NCBI GenBank assembly: GCA_019192545.1
Contig: JAHCMI010000075.1
Span: 1-45,123, forward strand
Direction of reading: 5' to 3'
DNA: 45,123 nt
Origin: Rivularia sp. MS3
GTDB lineage: Bacteria; Cyanobacteriota; Cyanobacteriia; Cyanobacteriales; Nostocaceae
Shown: positions 35,649 through 44,085 of the stretch, in pieces
Layout of the letters: each line of letters opens with the position of its first letter
Position numbering within the stretch: position 1 is the stretch's first letter
The notes under the pieces: generated by a model
The model's database searches: none
What the model was told of the DNA's origin: nothing
What the model saw: only the letters and a program-made list of their open reading frames with translations
Position numbers and translations under genes: made by a program

Positions 35649-35907
35649 GAGTATGCTTGTAAGTTAATTCATCATCTGAATATTCATAAAATTCTTCACC
35701 ATCAATTGTATTAAAAATATCTAATTCTCCTCCAGGAGTATAATCAGCAATTGCTGTCATTGCAGCTAAAGCTAACTGCTGTTTTTGTTCTTCCTTTGTG
35801 AGTGAATCTTGTTCTTTACGAATTAATAGCAAAGCAGCTTCAGCTATTTGTAAGCGTTCGCTGGTACTAAGGTTTGGCAGTACTTGGATGATTTGACTAG
35901 TTTCCAT
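35641..35907 (-). CDS. Antitoxin partner of the MazF toxin
   Basis: This 88-residue acidic protein precedes and overlaps the toxin gene, as in most toxin-antitoxin pairs. It has a helical N-terminus (TSERLQIAEAALLLIRKEQ) and an acidic C-terminal tail (GEEFYEYSDDELTY) likely to wrap the toxin. No clear ribbon-helix-helix or AbrB DNA-binding motif is visible. The assignment rests mainly on position, size and overlap. Confidence 0.82.
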   Translation of the reverse strand: METSQIIQVLPNLSTSERLQIAEAALLLIRKEQDSLTKEEQKQQLALAAMTAIADYTPGGELDIFNTIDGEEFYEYSDDELTYKHTHE

Positions 35908-35970
35908 AGGTACTTGAAGAAGGTTTATTTTAATTATGAGTCAGGAAGGTAAAAGAAAAGAGGCTATGAT

Positions 35971-36543
35971 TTAAGAAAATTTACGAAAAAACTCTAAATA
36001 TCCTGCTGGTTCAACTTCTTCTACGTTTGCACCAATTCGCTGATAATACCTATTGTCATACATTACAGGAGCTTGACCACCTTTGATAGAAAAGACGACA
36101 ACATCTTTGCTGTAATAATTAATAATCTTAATATTAGTGCCAATATTATCTTTTACTGCTTGCTCAATAGGTTGAGATTTAACTTTTTGTATCAACCATT
36201 TGAAAAAATTATCAAGATTACCTTTAAGTCTGGTAGCTTCATTACCTATACCTGTAATTTTAAATTTATTGTATTCAACATTTCTAATCGAATATAAATT
36301 CTCTATTCTTTTCGCATCAGCTTCGTTATCAGCTACCCCAACACATATATATCCAACTGCACCATAAGAATGATTAGCCATAGCAGTAAGAGTTTTGATT
36401 ATCTTGCTAAAACTTGCTTCATCAAATTCTCCTTTTCCATTTAATCTTGTGAATCCCTGTTTGAAATCAAAAAGAGTTTGTTCTGTTTTAGATTTAGCTA
36501 AGTAAGTTAAATATTTTGAGTAAAATAGAAGACAATCAACAAT
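35971..36543 (-). pseudogene. 5'-truncated AlbA_2/Schlafen-type protein remnant
   Basis: The open minus frame runs from a stop at 36544-36546 to a TAA at 35971. It contains a block resembling the AlbA_2 domain of Schlafen-like proteins: LFDFKQGFTRL then ANHSYGAVGYICVGVAD and later VVVFSIKGGQAPVMYDNRYY and YYQRIGANVEEV. The internal ATG at 36381 would start in the middle of the domain and lose the LFDFKQGF segment. No ATG precedes that segment, so the N-terminal part seems missing. It lies 17 bases from the stop of the aldo/keto reductase gene (minus). It could alternatively use a non-ATG start. Confidence 0.6.
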
Positions 36544-36560
36544 TTAAAATCCAAAATCTC

Positions 36561-37691
36561 TCACTCCCATAACCTCCTCCCTTCTTTCCCCTTCAACCTC
36601 TCATGAGTATCTTTCAACAAAGCAGGAATATCCAACTTTTCGGGACACTTCGGTAAACATTCCCCGCATTCAGTACAGCGACTTCCCTTCATCCCCGGAA
36701 ACCAATGTCCCGCATTTTCAAACATACCGTAGCGATACTTCCCGTAATCTTGCATCTCATAAGCAACCGCTAAATTTCGCAGTCGCAATACTTCGGGAAT
36801 ATTTATATTTTCAGGACAAGGTAAACATTCATAACACTGAGTGCATTTTTCAGCTTCTAAAACTGTATTTTGATGCTTTTCTAATTTTTCAAACACCGCA
36901 ATTTCTTCTAAACTTAATTCTCCGTCGTTATCAGCAACTTTTAACGGTTCAATTAACTCTTCAGGACTTGCAGCACCAACACTCAACGTTGTTATACGAG
37001 AGTCACTGAGTAAAAAACGATAATTTAATGCTAAGGGAGAAAACGGATAAGTTAATTCTTCTAATTTTTCGGGTGGTGTATACAATCTTCCTCCTTTGTC
37101 GGCAGGAGAAATGATAAAAATACCCATATCTTTTTCTGCTGCTAATTCAATAGCTTTCTGATTGCGCTGAAAAAAATAGTAATAATGTAAATTAACAAAT
37201 TCAAATAAATCGGTATTTATCGCTGCGGATATTATTTCTAACGGTGCGTGAGTAGAAAAACCTACGTGACCTATTCTACCGTACTCTACTGCTTCTCTTA
37301 CCGCTTGCATACAGCCATTCTCAGCCTGTACCCACTCCAAATGCTGCCATGTATTTAATCCATGAATACCCAAGCAATCAAGGTAATCTAGCTGCAATCT
37401 TTCTAAAGATTCATCGATGCACCGACGCATGGTATCAGCATCAACTGTGGGTGGAATTTTACTGGTGATATGCAGTTTGCTACGGGATACAGACAATCGA
37501 GATTTTAACGCTTCACCCAAATACTCCTCACTTTTTCCGTAACCACTAGCAGTTTCTATATGATTAATTCCCTGTGCTATTGCTTCATCTATGGTTCTTC
37601 TTGCATTTACAGGTGAAGCCAAATAGCGCATGGTTCCCAAGGAAAACACTGATAAACGTAGATTTGTTTTCCCGAAGCGTCGGTATTGCAT
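36561..37691 (-). CDS. Aldo/keto reductase with C-terminal 2x[4Fe-4S] ferredoxin domain
   Basis: This 376-residue protein fuses an aldo/keto reductase barrel (about 1-275) to a ferredoxin-like tail (about 280-365). The barrel has the catalytic tetrad region: Tyr in TASGYGKSEEYLG, Lys in HITSKIPP and His in LGIHGLNTW, and the start MQYRRFGKTNLRLSVFSLGT is typical. The tail has CTQCYECLPCP near 283 and CTECGECLPKCPE near 335, the ligands of two [4Fe-4S] clusters. It probably uses a ferredoxin-like electron donor; the substrate is unknown. Members with this layout occur widely in cyanobacteria. The upstream spacer has an AGTTAGG heptamer repeat. Confidence 0.92.
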   Translation of the reverse strand: MQYRRFGKTNLRLSVFSLGTMRYLASPVNARRTIDEAIAQGINHIETASGYGKSEEYLGEALKSRLSVSRSKLHITSKIPPTVDADTMRRCIDESLERLQLDYLDCLGIHGLNTWQHLEWVQAENGCMQAVREAVEYGRIGHVGFSTHAPLEIISAAINTDLFEFVNLHYYYFFQRNQKAIELAAEKDMGIFIISPADKGGRLYTPPEKLEELTYPFSPLALNYRFLLSDSRITTLSVGAASPEELIEPLKVADNDGELSLEEIAVFEKLEKHQNTVLEAEKCTQCYECLPCPENINIPEVLRLRNLAVAYEMQDYGKYRYGMFENAGHWFPGMKGSRCTECGECLPKCPEKLDIPALLKDTHERLKGKEGRRLWE

Positions 37692-37705
37692 CTTTTATGA
37701 AGTAA

Positions 37706-37734
37706 AGAGTTAGGAGTTAGGAGTTAGGAGTTAG
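37706..37734. repeat. AGTTAGG heptamer array
   Basis: Four tandem AGTTAGG units occur between the aldo/keto reductase and DUF151 genes. A second array of TAACTC and CATAACT units follows at about 37797-37840, in the complementary sense, and abuts the DUF151 stop. The two arrays could pair. Confidence 0.85.
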
Positions 37735-37840
37735 CTATACAAACAGGAGCATTCTACCGTCATATTACTCAAAATTCATCCACAGTATTTTCGAGTTAAT
37801 AATTTAACTCTTAACTCATAACTTAAAACTCATAACTCTT

Positions 37841-38344
37841 TTAGCTATTACTTGTACTATCGCCAAAACGCTTGATTAAATCTTCTGGACGGAGATTAGA
37901 AACGAATTCCCGGAAGGCTTCTCTTTCGGCTTCATCTGCATCCCTATCCACCGGAATTGAAGCTTCTGCAACTACTTCTTCCATTACCCAAATTGGTGAA
38001 TTTGTACGCAATGCAACGGCAATCGCATCACTAGGACGAGCATCAATTTCCTTGTGAGTCTCACCTTGCTTTAAAATTAAAGATGCATAAAAGGTGTCTT
38101 TTTGCAGGGAGTGGATAACCACTTTATCTAAAACCATATCCCACCCCTCTAAAACATTTACTATTAAATCGTGAGTTAAAGGTCTAGGAGCTTTTTGATT
38201 ATCTTGTGCTGCCATAATTGCTTTTGCCTGCTCTTGACCAATATAAATTGGCAAAGCACGGCGGTCTGTTGCATCTTTTAAAAGTACTATCGGACTGCGA
38301 GTAATTGCATCCAACGCTATACCAGCAACTTTCATTTCTATCAT
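37841..38344 (-). CDS. DUF151 bifunctional-nuclease-family protein
   Basis: This 167-residue protein has the DUF151/BFN fold: MIEMKVAGIALDAITRSPIV and LPIYIGQEQAKAIMAA, and a later DARPSDAIAVALRTNSPIWV. Plant members have DNase/RNase activity; the bacterial role is not settled. The C-terminal tail is acidic and charged (FREFVSNLRPEDLIKRFGD). Transcribed alone on the minus strand and separated from riboflavin synthase by 343 bases. Confidence 0.9.
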   Translation of the reverse strand: MIEMKVAGIALDAITRSPIVLLKDATDRRALPIYIGQEQAKAIMAAQDNQKAPRPLTHDLIVNVLEGWDMVLDKVVIHSLQKDTFYASLILKQGETHKEIDARPSDAIAVALRTNSPIWVMEEVVAEASIPVDRDADEAEREAFREFVSNLRPEDLIKRFGDSTSNS

Positions 38345-38687
38345 CGGCTATGCCTCTACATTCCTTTGAGCGCTTCGATAAATTTGGTAACAAATAATAC
38401 TATTGCCTGAGCAAGTTAGAAAAACCTTAAACATAAGTCAATATGTTTCTATAATTGCTTATATTGAACTCCTAAAAGGTTACGAACACCGCTCGGCTAT
38501 TCTAACCTTATTGGTTCTACAATAGTCTACTTACCCCCCTTTTGCCCTGTCTTCGCTATAAATACGTTTATGGCTTTATCCAGTCAATAGTGACTATTTA
38601 TACTTATCAAGAATAAATTATGGCAGAATTACTAATTAATTTAAGTTGAAAATAAGCAATATATAGAGTTAGTCGCACAAAAAAGCC
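38345..38687. other. Divergent spacer before riboflavin synthase, no gene seen
   Basis: The region is AT-rich with a possible imperfect stem around AGGTTACGAAC and CTATTCTAACCT (near 38475-38507). I see no FMN-riboswitch-like conserved blocks and no coding frame. Confidence 0.45.
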
Positions 38688-39368
38688 GTGTTTACAGGAA
38701 TAATTCAAGCATTAGGAACGATGAGACCCCTAGGGGGGGATTCTTGGCAAATTACTAGCCAGGACTCCTCATGGTCAGCAATCATGCAAGACTTAGCTTA
38801 TGGTGATAGCGTAGCAGTAGATGGCGTTTGCTTGACCGTAGAAGATATAACTAAAGACGGTTTTGTTGCCACTGCTTCTCCAGAAACTTTGCGCCGCACA
38901 ATTTTGGGAGAAGCGATAAACCAAGGGCGTTACGTTAATTTAGAAACTTCTTTGAGAGTCGGCTCTAAAGTTGGCGGTCATTTTGTAATGGGACACGTTG
39001 ACGGTATTGGTAAATTAATTTATGCCGAACAAACAGCGACTTCTTGGGAAATGACATTCACCGCATCTCATAGGATTGACCGCTATATAGTACCTAAAGG
39101 TAGTATTGCTATCAACGGTATTAGCCTTACTGTGGCTGAATATGAGCCAGAAATCTCTCAGTTTAAAGTAGCGGTAATTCCGGTAACTTATGCCGAAACA
39201 AATTTACGCGATTTGATTCCTGGTAATTCGGTAAACTTGGAAGGTGATATTCTCGGTAAATACGTAGAAAAATTTATTTATTTTGGTAAGGAAAATAATT
39301 CCGTTGCATCAGAATCCCCCCAAAATGAAATTACACCCACATTTTTAGCGCAGCATGGGTATTTGTAA
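38688..39368 (+). CDS. ribE: Riboflavin synthase, alpha chain
   Basis: This enzyme dismutates two 6,7-dimethyl-8-ribityllumazine molecules to riboflavin. It has 226 residues with two lumazine-binding repeats: an N-terminal one beginning MFTGIIQALGTM with DGVCLTVEDITKDGFVATASPETL, and a second with GHFVMGHVDGIGKL and GSIAINGISLTVAEYE. The start codon is GTG at 38688, which sits directly at the family's conserved N-terminus. No strong Shine-Dalgarno sequence is visible. It is a single gene; the rest of the riboflavin pathway is elsewhere. Confidence 0.96.
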   Translation: MFTGIIQALGTMRPLGGDSWQITSQDSSWSAIMQDLAYGDSVAVDGVCLTVEDITKDGFVATASPETLRRTILGEAINQGRYVNLETSLRVGSKVGGHFVMGHVDGIGKLIYAEQTATSWEMTFTASHRIDRYIVPKGSIAINGISLTVAEYEPEISQFKVAVIPVTYAETNLRDLIPGNSVNLEGDILGKYVEKFIYFGKENNSVASESPQNEITPTFLAQHGYL

Positions 39369-39398
39369 GAAATAGGGAGTAGGGAGTTAGGAGAAATT

Positions 39399-39480
39399 AA
39401 GCTTAAAGCTTAAAGCTTGAAGGTCAAAGGTCAAAGGTCGAAGGTTAAAATTGTCCTTGTTCCTTTGTACCTTTGTCCTT
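39399..39480. repeat. Heptamer array between convergent ribE and M23 genes
   Basis: Seven consecutive heptamers run from AAGCTTA (three, changing to AAGCTTG) to AAGGTCA (three, changing to AAGGTCG) and AAGGTTA. After a short gap there are CCTTTGT units, the opposite sense. The two halves could form a hairpin and so act as a terminator for both genes. Confidence 0.8.
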
Positions 39481-39492
39481 TAATATTCTTTC

Positions 39493-41241
39493 TTAACTGC
39501 CGGAGTCTTCGACGACTTGCGCTGTCTGTAAAGACTGTAGGAACTGATTGAGCGCGTATTGTAGTTGCGCTCCTGGATTTGTTGCTACCCAACCGTTAGG
39601 AGTTAGCTGGCGTGTTTCAAAGTGTAGGTGAGGGCCGGTTGAATTACCTGTACTGCCTACGCGGCCGATAATTGCTCCTTTTTCTACCCACTGACCGGGG
39701 CGAACAAATAGCTCGGACATATGTCCGTATAATGTTTGTTGGGCGCTGTTGTGATTTAATACAACGGTTAAGCCGTAACCGCTTACCCAATCAGAAATTT
39801 CTACTTGTCCCGAATAAGCAGCAAGAACTGGAGTTCCACTCGCTGCTGCTATATCTATACCCGAATGAAAACGGCGATCGCCTGTTATTGGGTGTTGCCT
39901 CCAGCCAAATACGGAACTGATTGCAGAAGGTACGGAAAGAGGAAATACTAATCCGCTAGGATTGTAAGCAGTGCGCTGGTAAGAAACTTTCGGTAGTGCA
40001 GATGCTAAAGGAATATCGTAAGCTACAGCACTTGGACGAGGTGCGGCGTTGTTAGCCATGATTGGCGCTGGTAGCAATCCACCACTAGGTGCAATAGCTG
40101 CTTTGCTGACTGTAGTCTGGGGTGTAAAGCTACTTGGCTGAGGAATAAACCGATTTGAATTGTATGCCTGTTTGGGGATGTTGCTAGAAGCGACTCTATT
40201 AGCTGTACTGCGACGAATTGATGGAGTGACTGATTTAACGGCTTTTTTGACTACATTCGGAGTCGCAGAAGCAACCCGCTTAATAGTTTTAGTTGCGCGA
40301 TAAGTATTCGCTGCTGGTTTCGCAGGCAATACAGTTTTCTTTACTTTCGCCGAACTTACTGTTTTAGGAGATTGTGTCGCTTTCTTAGTTGTTGCGGCAG
40401 AACTTTTTGAAGAAGTAACCTTGGCAATAGAAGCGTTTTGACTCGCTTTTAACCAGCTAGGTGTTGTTTTCTTCGCAGGATTTGTTTTCTTGGAACTAAC
40501 CCGAGTTCGACTTCTGGATGCACCGCAGCTTCCAGAAATTTTTTGTCCGCTTGCAACCGAGCTACAGCCGTTATTACGTCCTGTAATTACTACAGAGTTG
40601 GGCGCTTGATACTTTTTACCGTAATTTGTCGGATCAATTAAAGCGTTATTGTAATCTTTCTTAGGTTTTCTTACGGTAGTAGTTCTAGGAAGAATAGTCC
40701 GAAGCTTTTGAGGTGAAGCAATACGAGTTTTGGGCGCGCTAGGCTTCAATCTCGTGGGATTTTTCTTTTTGATAACTACTCTTTGACGGGTAGTTGGCGC
40801 TTTCTTTTTGAGCTTGACAACTACAGAATTAGTACGAGAACGCTTTAATCTAGTTCTTAAACTATTCTTCTTTTTGTTATTAGTTGTAACCTTAACTCTT
40901 GGTGCGGGCTTTTTAGCAGCCGAAGAAGCAGTTGATTTTTTAACCGATAACCTTTGTCTAAGTCTGGTTCGACGTTGAGAAAATTCAACTTTAGGTCTTG
41001 CAGGCTCGGGTGTCGGAGCGCCACTGATAATAACAGCTTTTCCTTTTGCTGCTTTTTTTATACTGCTTGCCTGTGAAGATTTCACAGGAACAATATTGTC
41101 TATTCCCGAAGTTGTTTGAGCAACTACAAAGCCGCTGCTTAGTAAGCTAAAACTACCAAGCCAACAAAGGCTTTGGGCTGGTAGCGACCGTTGCCACGCC
41201 GATTGCGAATTGTTATGGGCAGAGTTCTTGCGCTGCGTCAT
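39493..41241 (-). CDS. M23-family peptidase with long basic linker
   Basis: This 582-residue protein is probably exported. It has an N-terminal hydrophobic segment (about 24-41, SLCWLGSFSLLSSGFVVAQ) after polar residues, then a very basic Ser/Thr/Lys/Arg/Pro linker (about 55-400) and a C-terminal M23 LytM-type domain (about 440-555): GWRQHPITGDRRFHSGIDIA with the first metal His/Asp, GLTVVLNHNSAQQTLYGHMSEL and GPHLHFET. A conserved block before the catalytic part reads NALIDPTNYGKKYQAPNSVV with two Cys nearby. The peptidase cuts cell-wall cross-links in cell division or septum maturation. The length and charge of the linker suggest wall or nucleic-acid association, which is inference. Confidence 0.9.
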   Translation of the reverse strand: MTQRKNSAHNNSQSAWQRSLPAQSLCWLGSFSLLSSGFVVAQTTSGIDNIVPVKSSQASSIKKAAKGKAVIISGAPTPEPARPKVEFSQRRTRLRQRLSVKKSTASSAAKKPAPRVKVTTNNKKKNSLRTRLKRSRTNSVVVKLKKKAPTTRQRVVIKKKNPTRLKPSAPKTRIASPQKLRTILPRTTTVRKPKKDYNNALIDPTNYGKKYQAPNSVVITGRNNGCSSVASGQKISGSCGASRSRTRVSSKKTNPAKKTTPSWLKASQNASIAKVTSSKSSAATTKKATQSPKTVSSAKVKKTVLPAKPAANTYRATKTIKRVASATPNVVKKAVKSVTPSIRRSTANRVASSNIPKQAYNSNRFIPQPSSFTPQTTVSKAAIAPSGGLLPAPIMANNAAPRPSAVAYDIPLASALPKVSYQRTAYNPSGLVFPLSVPSAISSVFGWRQHPITGDRRFHSGIDIAAASGTPVLAAYSGQVEISDWVSGYGLTVVLNHNSAQQTLYGHMSELFVRPGQWVEKGAIIGRVGSTGNSTGPHLHFETRQLTPNGWVATNPGAQLQYALNQFLQSLQTAQVVEDSGS

Positions 41242-41337
41242 TGTGTTTAAATAATCTTCTTAGTGTAACTATGACAAACCAGATAATCTCAGTAAAATCC
41301 TTGTCCAAGTTTAAAATTTTGGATAAGAAGTGGCAAT

Positions 41338-42153
41338 TCAATCCTTATATTTACGGTACCCTAAACTGATTGTACCGGGCTGGAGGTAAATAGATGCAGG
41401 TGTTCCAGATAAAGTATCTGCTGACGAACGATGAAGATGAAGATTCCCTGTCGTAGTAACGCCGACTACGGTTCCAGAAAAATCATCATTCACGTATACT
41501 TTATCGCCCATATTAGAAAGTAATTTGATATAGCGAGACAATAATATATTGACTCCTTCTCTCTCCAAACACTGTATACCGGAATGTATTCCCAGCAAAA
41601 CTAAAGCAGCTAATTTTTCTAAACAAGAAATTTGAATTGGATTTCCTCGATTTTGCCAGGAGTGTAAATTAATCCCAGTAGCAGGAACCGGATTTTTCCA
41701 GTTAATCCCAACTCCAATAACTGCTTGAGTAATTTTCCCCGCATTAACTTTGGTTTCAGTGAGAATTCCGCCCAACTTACGATTATCTAAGACTAGATCG
41801 TTAGGCCACTTAATTTCAACATCAACCCCGTACTTTCTAAATTGTTCGGCTATCCCCCATGCTGTTGCTAAAGTTAACTGATAGCCTAAATTTATATCTA
41901 ATTTAGGAGCAAAACCCAAAGAAAGATACAATCCATCTTTTTGCGATACCCACTGACGACCCCATTGTCCTCTTCCGGCAGTTTGTTCGGCTGCAATTAC
42001 TACACATTCCGAACCGGGTTTTTGACTAAGCAATTTCCAGACAGTTTTATTGGTTGAAGCGACAGTCTCAAAAATATGTAAGCGAAAAGGTAAGTCAGTA
42101 TTTTTACCTTCTATCAAAAGTTCTGCTTCTAACCTTTGCTTATTTAATACCAC
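41338..42153 (-). CDS. birA: Biotin--[acetyl-CoA-carboxylase] ligase
   Basis: This enzyme makes biotinyl-AMP and transfers biotin to the carrier protein of acetyl-CoA carboxylase. The catalytic domain is evident from the ATP loop AGRGQWGRQWVS, VASTN upstream and IKWPNDLVLDNRKLGGILTE. The DNA-binding domain of E. coli BirA is absent, so this is the short, non-regulatory class of 271 residues. Its start is 88 bases from the start of the divergent PgeF gene. Confidence 0.94.
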   Translation of the reverse strand: MVLNKQRLEAELLIEGKNTDLPFRLHIFETVASTNKTVWKLLSQKPGSECVVIAAEQTAGRGQWGRQWVSQKDGLYLSLGFAPKLDINLGYQLTLATAWGIAEQFRKYGVDVEIKWPNDLVLDNRKLGGILTETKVNAGKITQAVIGVGINWKNPVPATGINLHSWQNRGNPIQISCLEKLAALVLLGIHSGIQCLEREGVNILLSRYIKLLSNMGDKVYVNDDFSGTVVGVTTTGNLHLHRSSADTLSGTPASIYLQPGTISLGYRKYKD

Positions 42154-42241
42154 AGTTACTAACCGAAACGAGCTTATTCAAGCTAGCATGAATTGACTAA
42201 ATTGATTTCTATTAATACAAAAACTAAAAAGGTAAACTAGT

Positions 42242-43039
42242 ATGCATACTTGGCACTGGCACAGTTGGCAGGAATTGCCTTATTTAAGTTGTAGTCTGCT
42301 CGAACAATTTCCTCATGGCTTCTTTACCCAACAGTTCTGGTCTCACAATCTGGAAAATATGACCAATATACTTCATCCAGAGGCTTCATATTACCGTCTT
42401 AAACAAGTACACGGCAACAAGGTTCTCACCCCACAAGAAATTCAACACCTGTTAAGCATAGGTGGGGATGAAGTAGAGCAGGTTGGCGAAAAAACCTTTG
42501 CCAAAGCAGACGCTTTAATCAGCGAACAACCTTTACAAGCTTTATGGACTGCAAGTGCCGACTGCACCCCTGTACTAATCGGGGATATTCAAACAGGACA
42601 AGTTGCAGCAATTCATGCAGGATGGAGAGGTACGGCGAAAAAAATTGTTCCTCAAGCCATTTGTCGGATGCAGTCTCAAGGAAGCAAGCTTCAAGACTTG
42701 AGAATTGCAATGGGGCCATCTATTGAGGGAAAAGTTTATCAAGTATCCGAAGATGTTGCAGCGCAATTAGGAGCAACTCTCTTACCAGAAGAAGACGAAC
42801 AAGCCATAATCAAAGAGCTACAGGAAATAGATAATTCCCCCCTACTTCCCGATTCAGAACCCGGAAAAGTCCGTGTAGATGTGCGTCAAGTAAGCGCTAT
42901 ACAACTCGAACAATTAGGAATCAGCCCCGAACAAATTTCCCTAGCACCATATTGTACCTACCAAAACCCAGAAAACTTTTTCTCCCACCGTCGCGCTAAA
43001 GAAGGAAAAGTTCAGTGGTCTGGAATTGTCAGTATGTAA
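42242..43039 (+). CDS. pgeF: PgeF/YfiH-family polyphenol oxidase-like purine nucleoside phosphorylase
   Basis: This 265-residue protein has the conserved His-Cys-His zinc-site residues: RLKQVHGNKV, ASADCTPVLI and AIHAGWRGTAK. The family was first named laccase-like, but characterised members are purine nucleoside phosphorylases or adenosine deaminases, and in some bacteria it removes wrongly amidated peptidoglycan precursors. It ends with CTYQNPENFFSHRR. It is divergent from birA. Confidence 0.92.
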   Translation: MHTWHWHSWQELPYLSCSLLEQFPHGFFTQQFWSHNLENMTNILHPEASYYRLKQVHGNKVLTPQEIQHLLSIGGDEVEQVGEKTFAKADALISEQPLQALWTASADCTPVLIGDIQTGQVAAIHAGWRGTAKKIVPQAICRMQSQGSKLQDLRIAMGPSIEGKVYQVSEDVAAQLGATLLPEEDEQAIIKELQEIDNSPLLPDSEPGKVRVDVRQVSAIQLEQLGISPEQISLAPYCTYQNPENFFSHRRAKEGKVQWSGIVSM

Positions 43040-43072
43040 ATGGGTAATGGGTAATTATAAAAAGTCAGGAGT

Positions 43073-43191
43073 TAAGAGTTATGAGTTAAGAGTTATGAGT
43101 TATGAGTTATGAGTTAGGAGTTAAGAGTTATTAGTTATTAATTCATTCTTTGTGCATTTATTTTTACTTCATTAGCGGGCATCCTGCCCGC
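43073..43191. repeat. GAGTTAT heptamer array and GCGGGC hairpin
   Basis: Tandem heptamers (GAGTTAA, GAGTTAT, GAGTTAG variants) lie at about 43073-43141. A perfect hairpin GCGGGC-ATCCT-GCCCGC follows at 43175-43191. The hairpin resembles the one at 43870-43894 (GGGAGC-ATCTT-GCTCCC). No T-run follows immediately. Confidence 0.8.
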
Positions 43192-43295
43192 ACTACAATA
43201 TTTTAATAAAATTGGAATTCACAAATAAAAAAACATCTGAAAAATTATAATTTAAAAATTGAATTAATCTTATTAACTGGTTAGTGTTCACTGTT

Positions 43296-43553
43296 ATGAG
43301 TAAATTACCTGAATTAAGTGCTGAAACCATCGATCGCGTAATTGAAATGGCTTGGGAAGATAGAACTCCGTTTGAAGCAATTGAAACTCAATTTGGTTTA
43401 AGCGAAAAAGAAGTTATTGCTATCATGCGTCGCTATATGAAAGAATCGAGCTTTAAAATGTGGCGTAAAAGGGTTAGCGGACGCAATACCAAACATTTGC
43501 AAAAGCGCGATTTTGTCGAAGGAAGATTTAAGTCGGATAATCAAAAAACTTGA
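43296..43553 (+). CDS. TIGR03643 / DUF2805-family small protein
   Basis: This 85-residue basic protein reads MSKLPELSAETIDRVIEMAW at its start and continues with a helix-turn-helix-like region, DRTPFEAIETQFGLSEKEVI, then RRYMKESSFKMWRKRV. It looks DNA- or RNA-binding, but the function of the family is unknown. The ATG at 43296 is chosen over the in-frame GTG at 43284 because the conserved start begins there. No ribosome site is seen. Confidence 0.88.
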   Translation: MSKLPELSAETIDRVIEMAWEDRTPFEAIETQFGLSEKEVIAIMRRYMKESSFKMWRKRVSGRNTKHLQKRDFVEGRFKSDNQKT

Positions 43554-44085
43554 GAGGTTAAAGGTTAAAGGTTAAAGGTAAATTTATGAGTAGGAATTAT
43601 GAATTACTAGTTAATCATAATCAAACTCTTATAACAATCCTACATGAGTTGTCAGAAAGATAGATGTTTCTATTCCTGGTTGTTCGGAAAAACTCAGTCT
43701 CTAAAATCTCACAAATGATTTAAAGGATGTCTGAAAAATCATAAATAAAACTCGTAAGCTTCTAGATTCTCTATCAGTGAACAGTAAACAGTGAACAGTG
43801 AACAGCGAATAATTATCAGTTAGCAGTTAATAGTTAATAGTGAACAGTTAGGAGTTATGAATTTTGAATGTAGTGGGAGCATCTTGCTCCCTACTTAAAA
43901 ATCTATCTCCCCTCTAACACTTCTCCCCTTCTTTCCCTCCCTCCTAACCCATCTTTAAAAAATATTTCTTTAATCGTAGTCATATCCACTTCGTTTAAGC
44001 TATAATCAAATTCATAACGACTACGCATTACGAAAGATTTCAGCAGTAATCTTGTCTGCGTGCTATTAAAGAGAGGTTGCACAGT
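43554..44085. other. Repeat-rich spacer with dispersed repeat copy B
   Basis: The stretch is built from repeats and holds no gene. AGGTTAA heptamers lie at 43554-43580. The second copy of the dispersed repeat lies at 43633-43721 (CAATCCTACATGAGT, CAGAAAGATA and AAATCTCACAAATGATTTA). A heptamer array of AGTGAAC and AGTTAAT units lies at about 43777-43860. A hairpin GTAGTGGGAGCATCTTGCTCCCTAC lies at 43870-43894. A Shine-Dalgarno-like GAGAGG at 44071-44076 precedes the rubrerythrin gene. Confidence 0.75.
43633..43721. repeat. Dispersed repeat, copy B
   Basis: It shares two blocks in the same order with the copy at 22543-22611. The spacer between blocks is longer here. Confidence 0.7.

Noticed and set aside
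38345-38687. FMN riboswitch before riboflavin synthase
   Set aside because: The conserved FMN-element blocks are not recognisable in the spacer.
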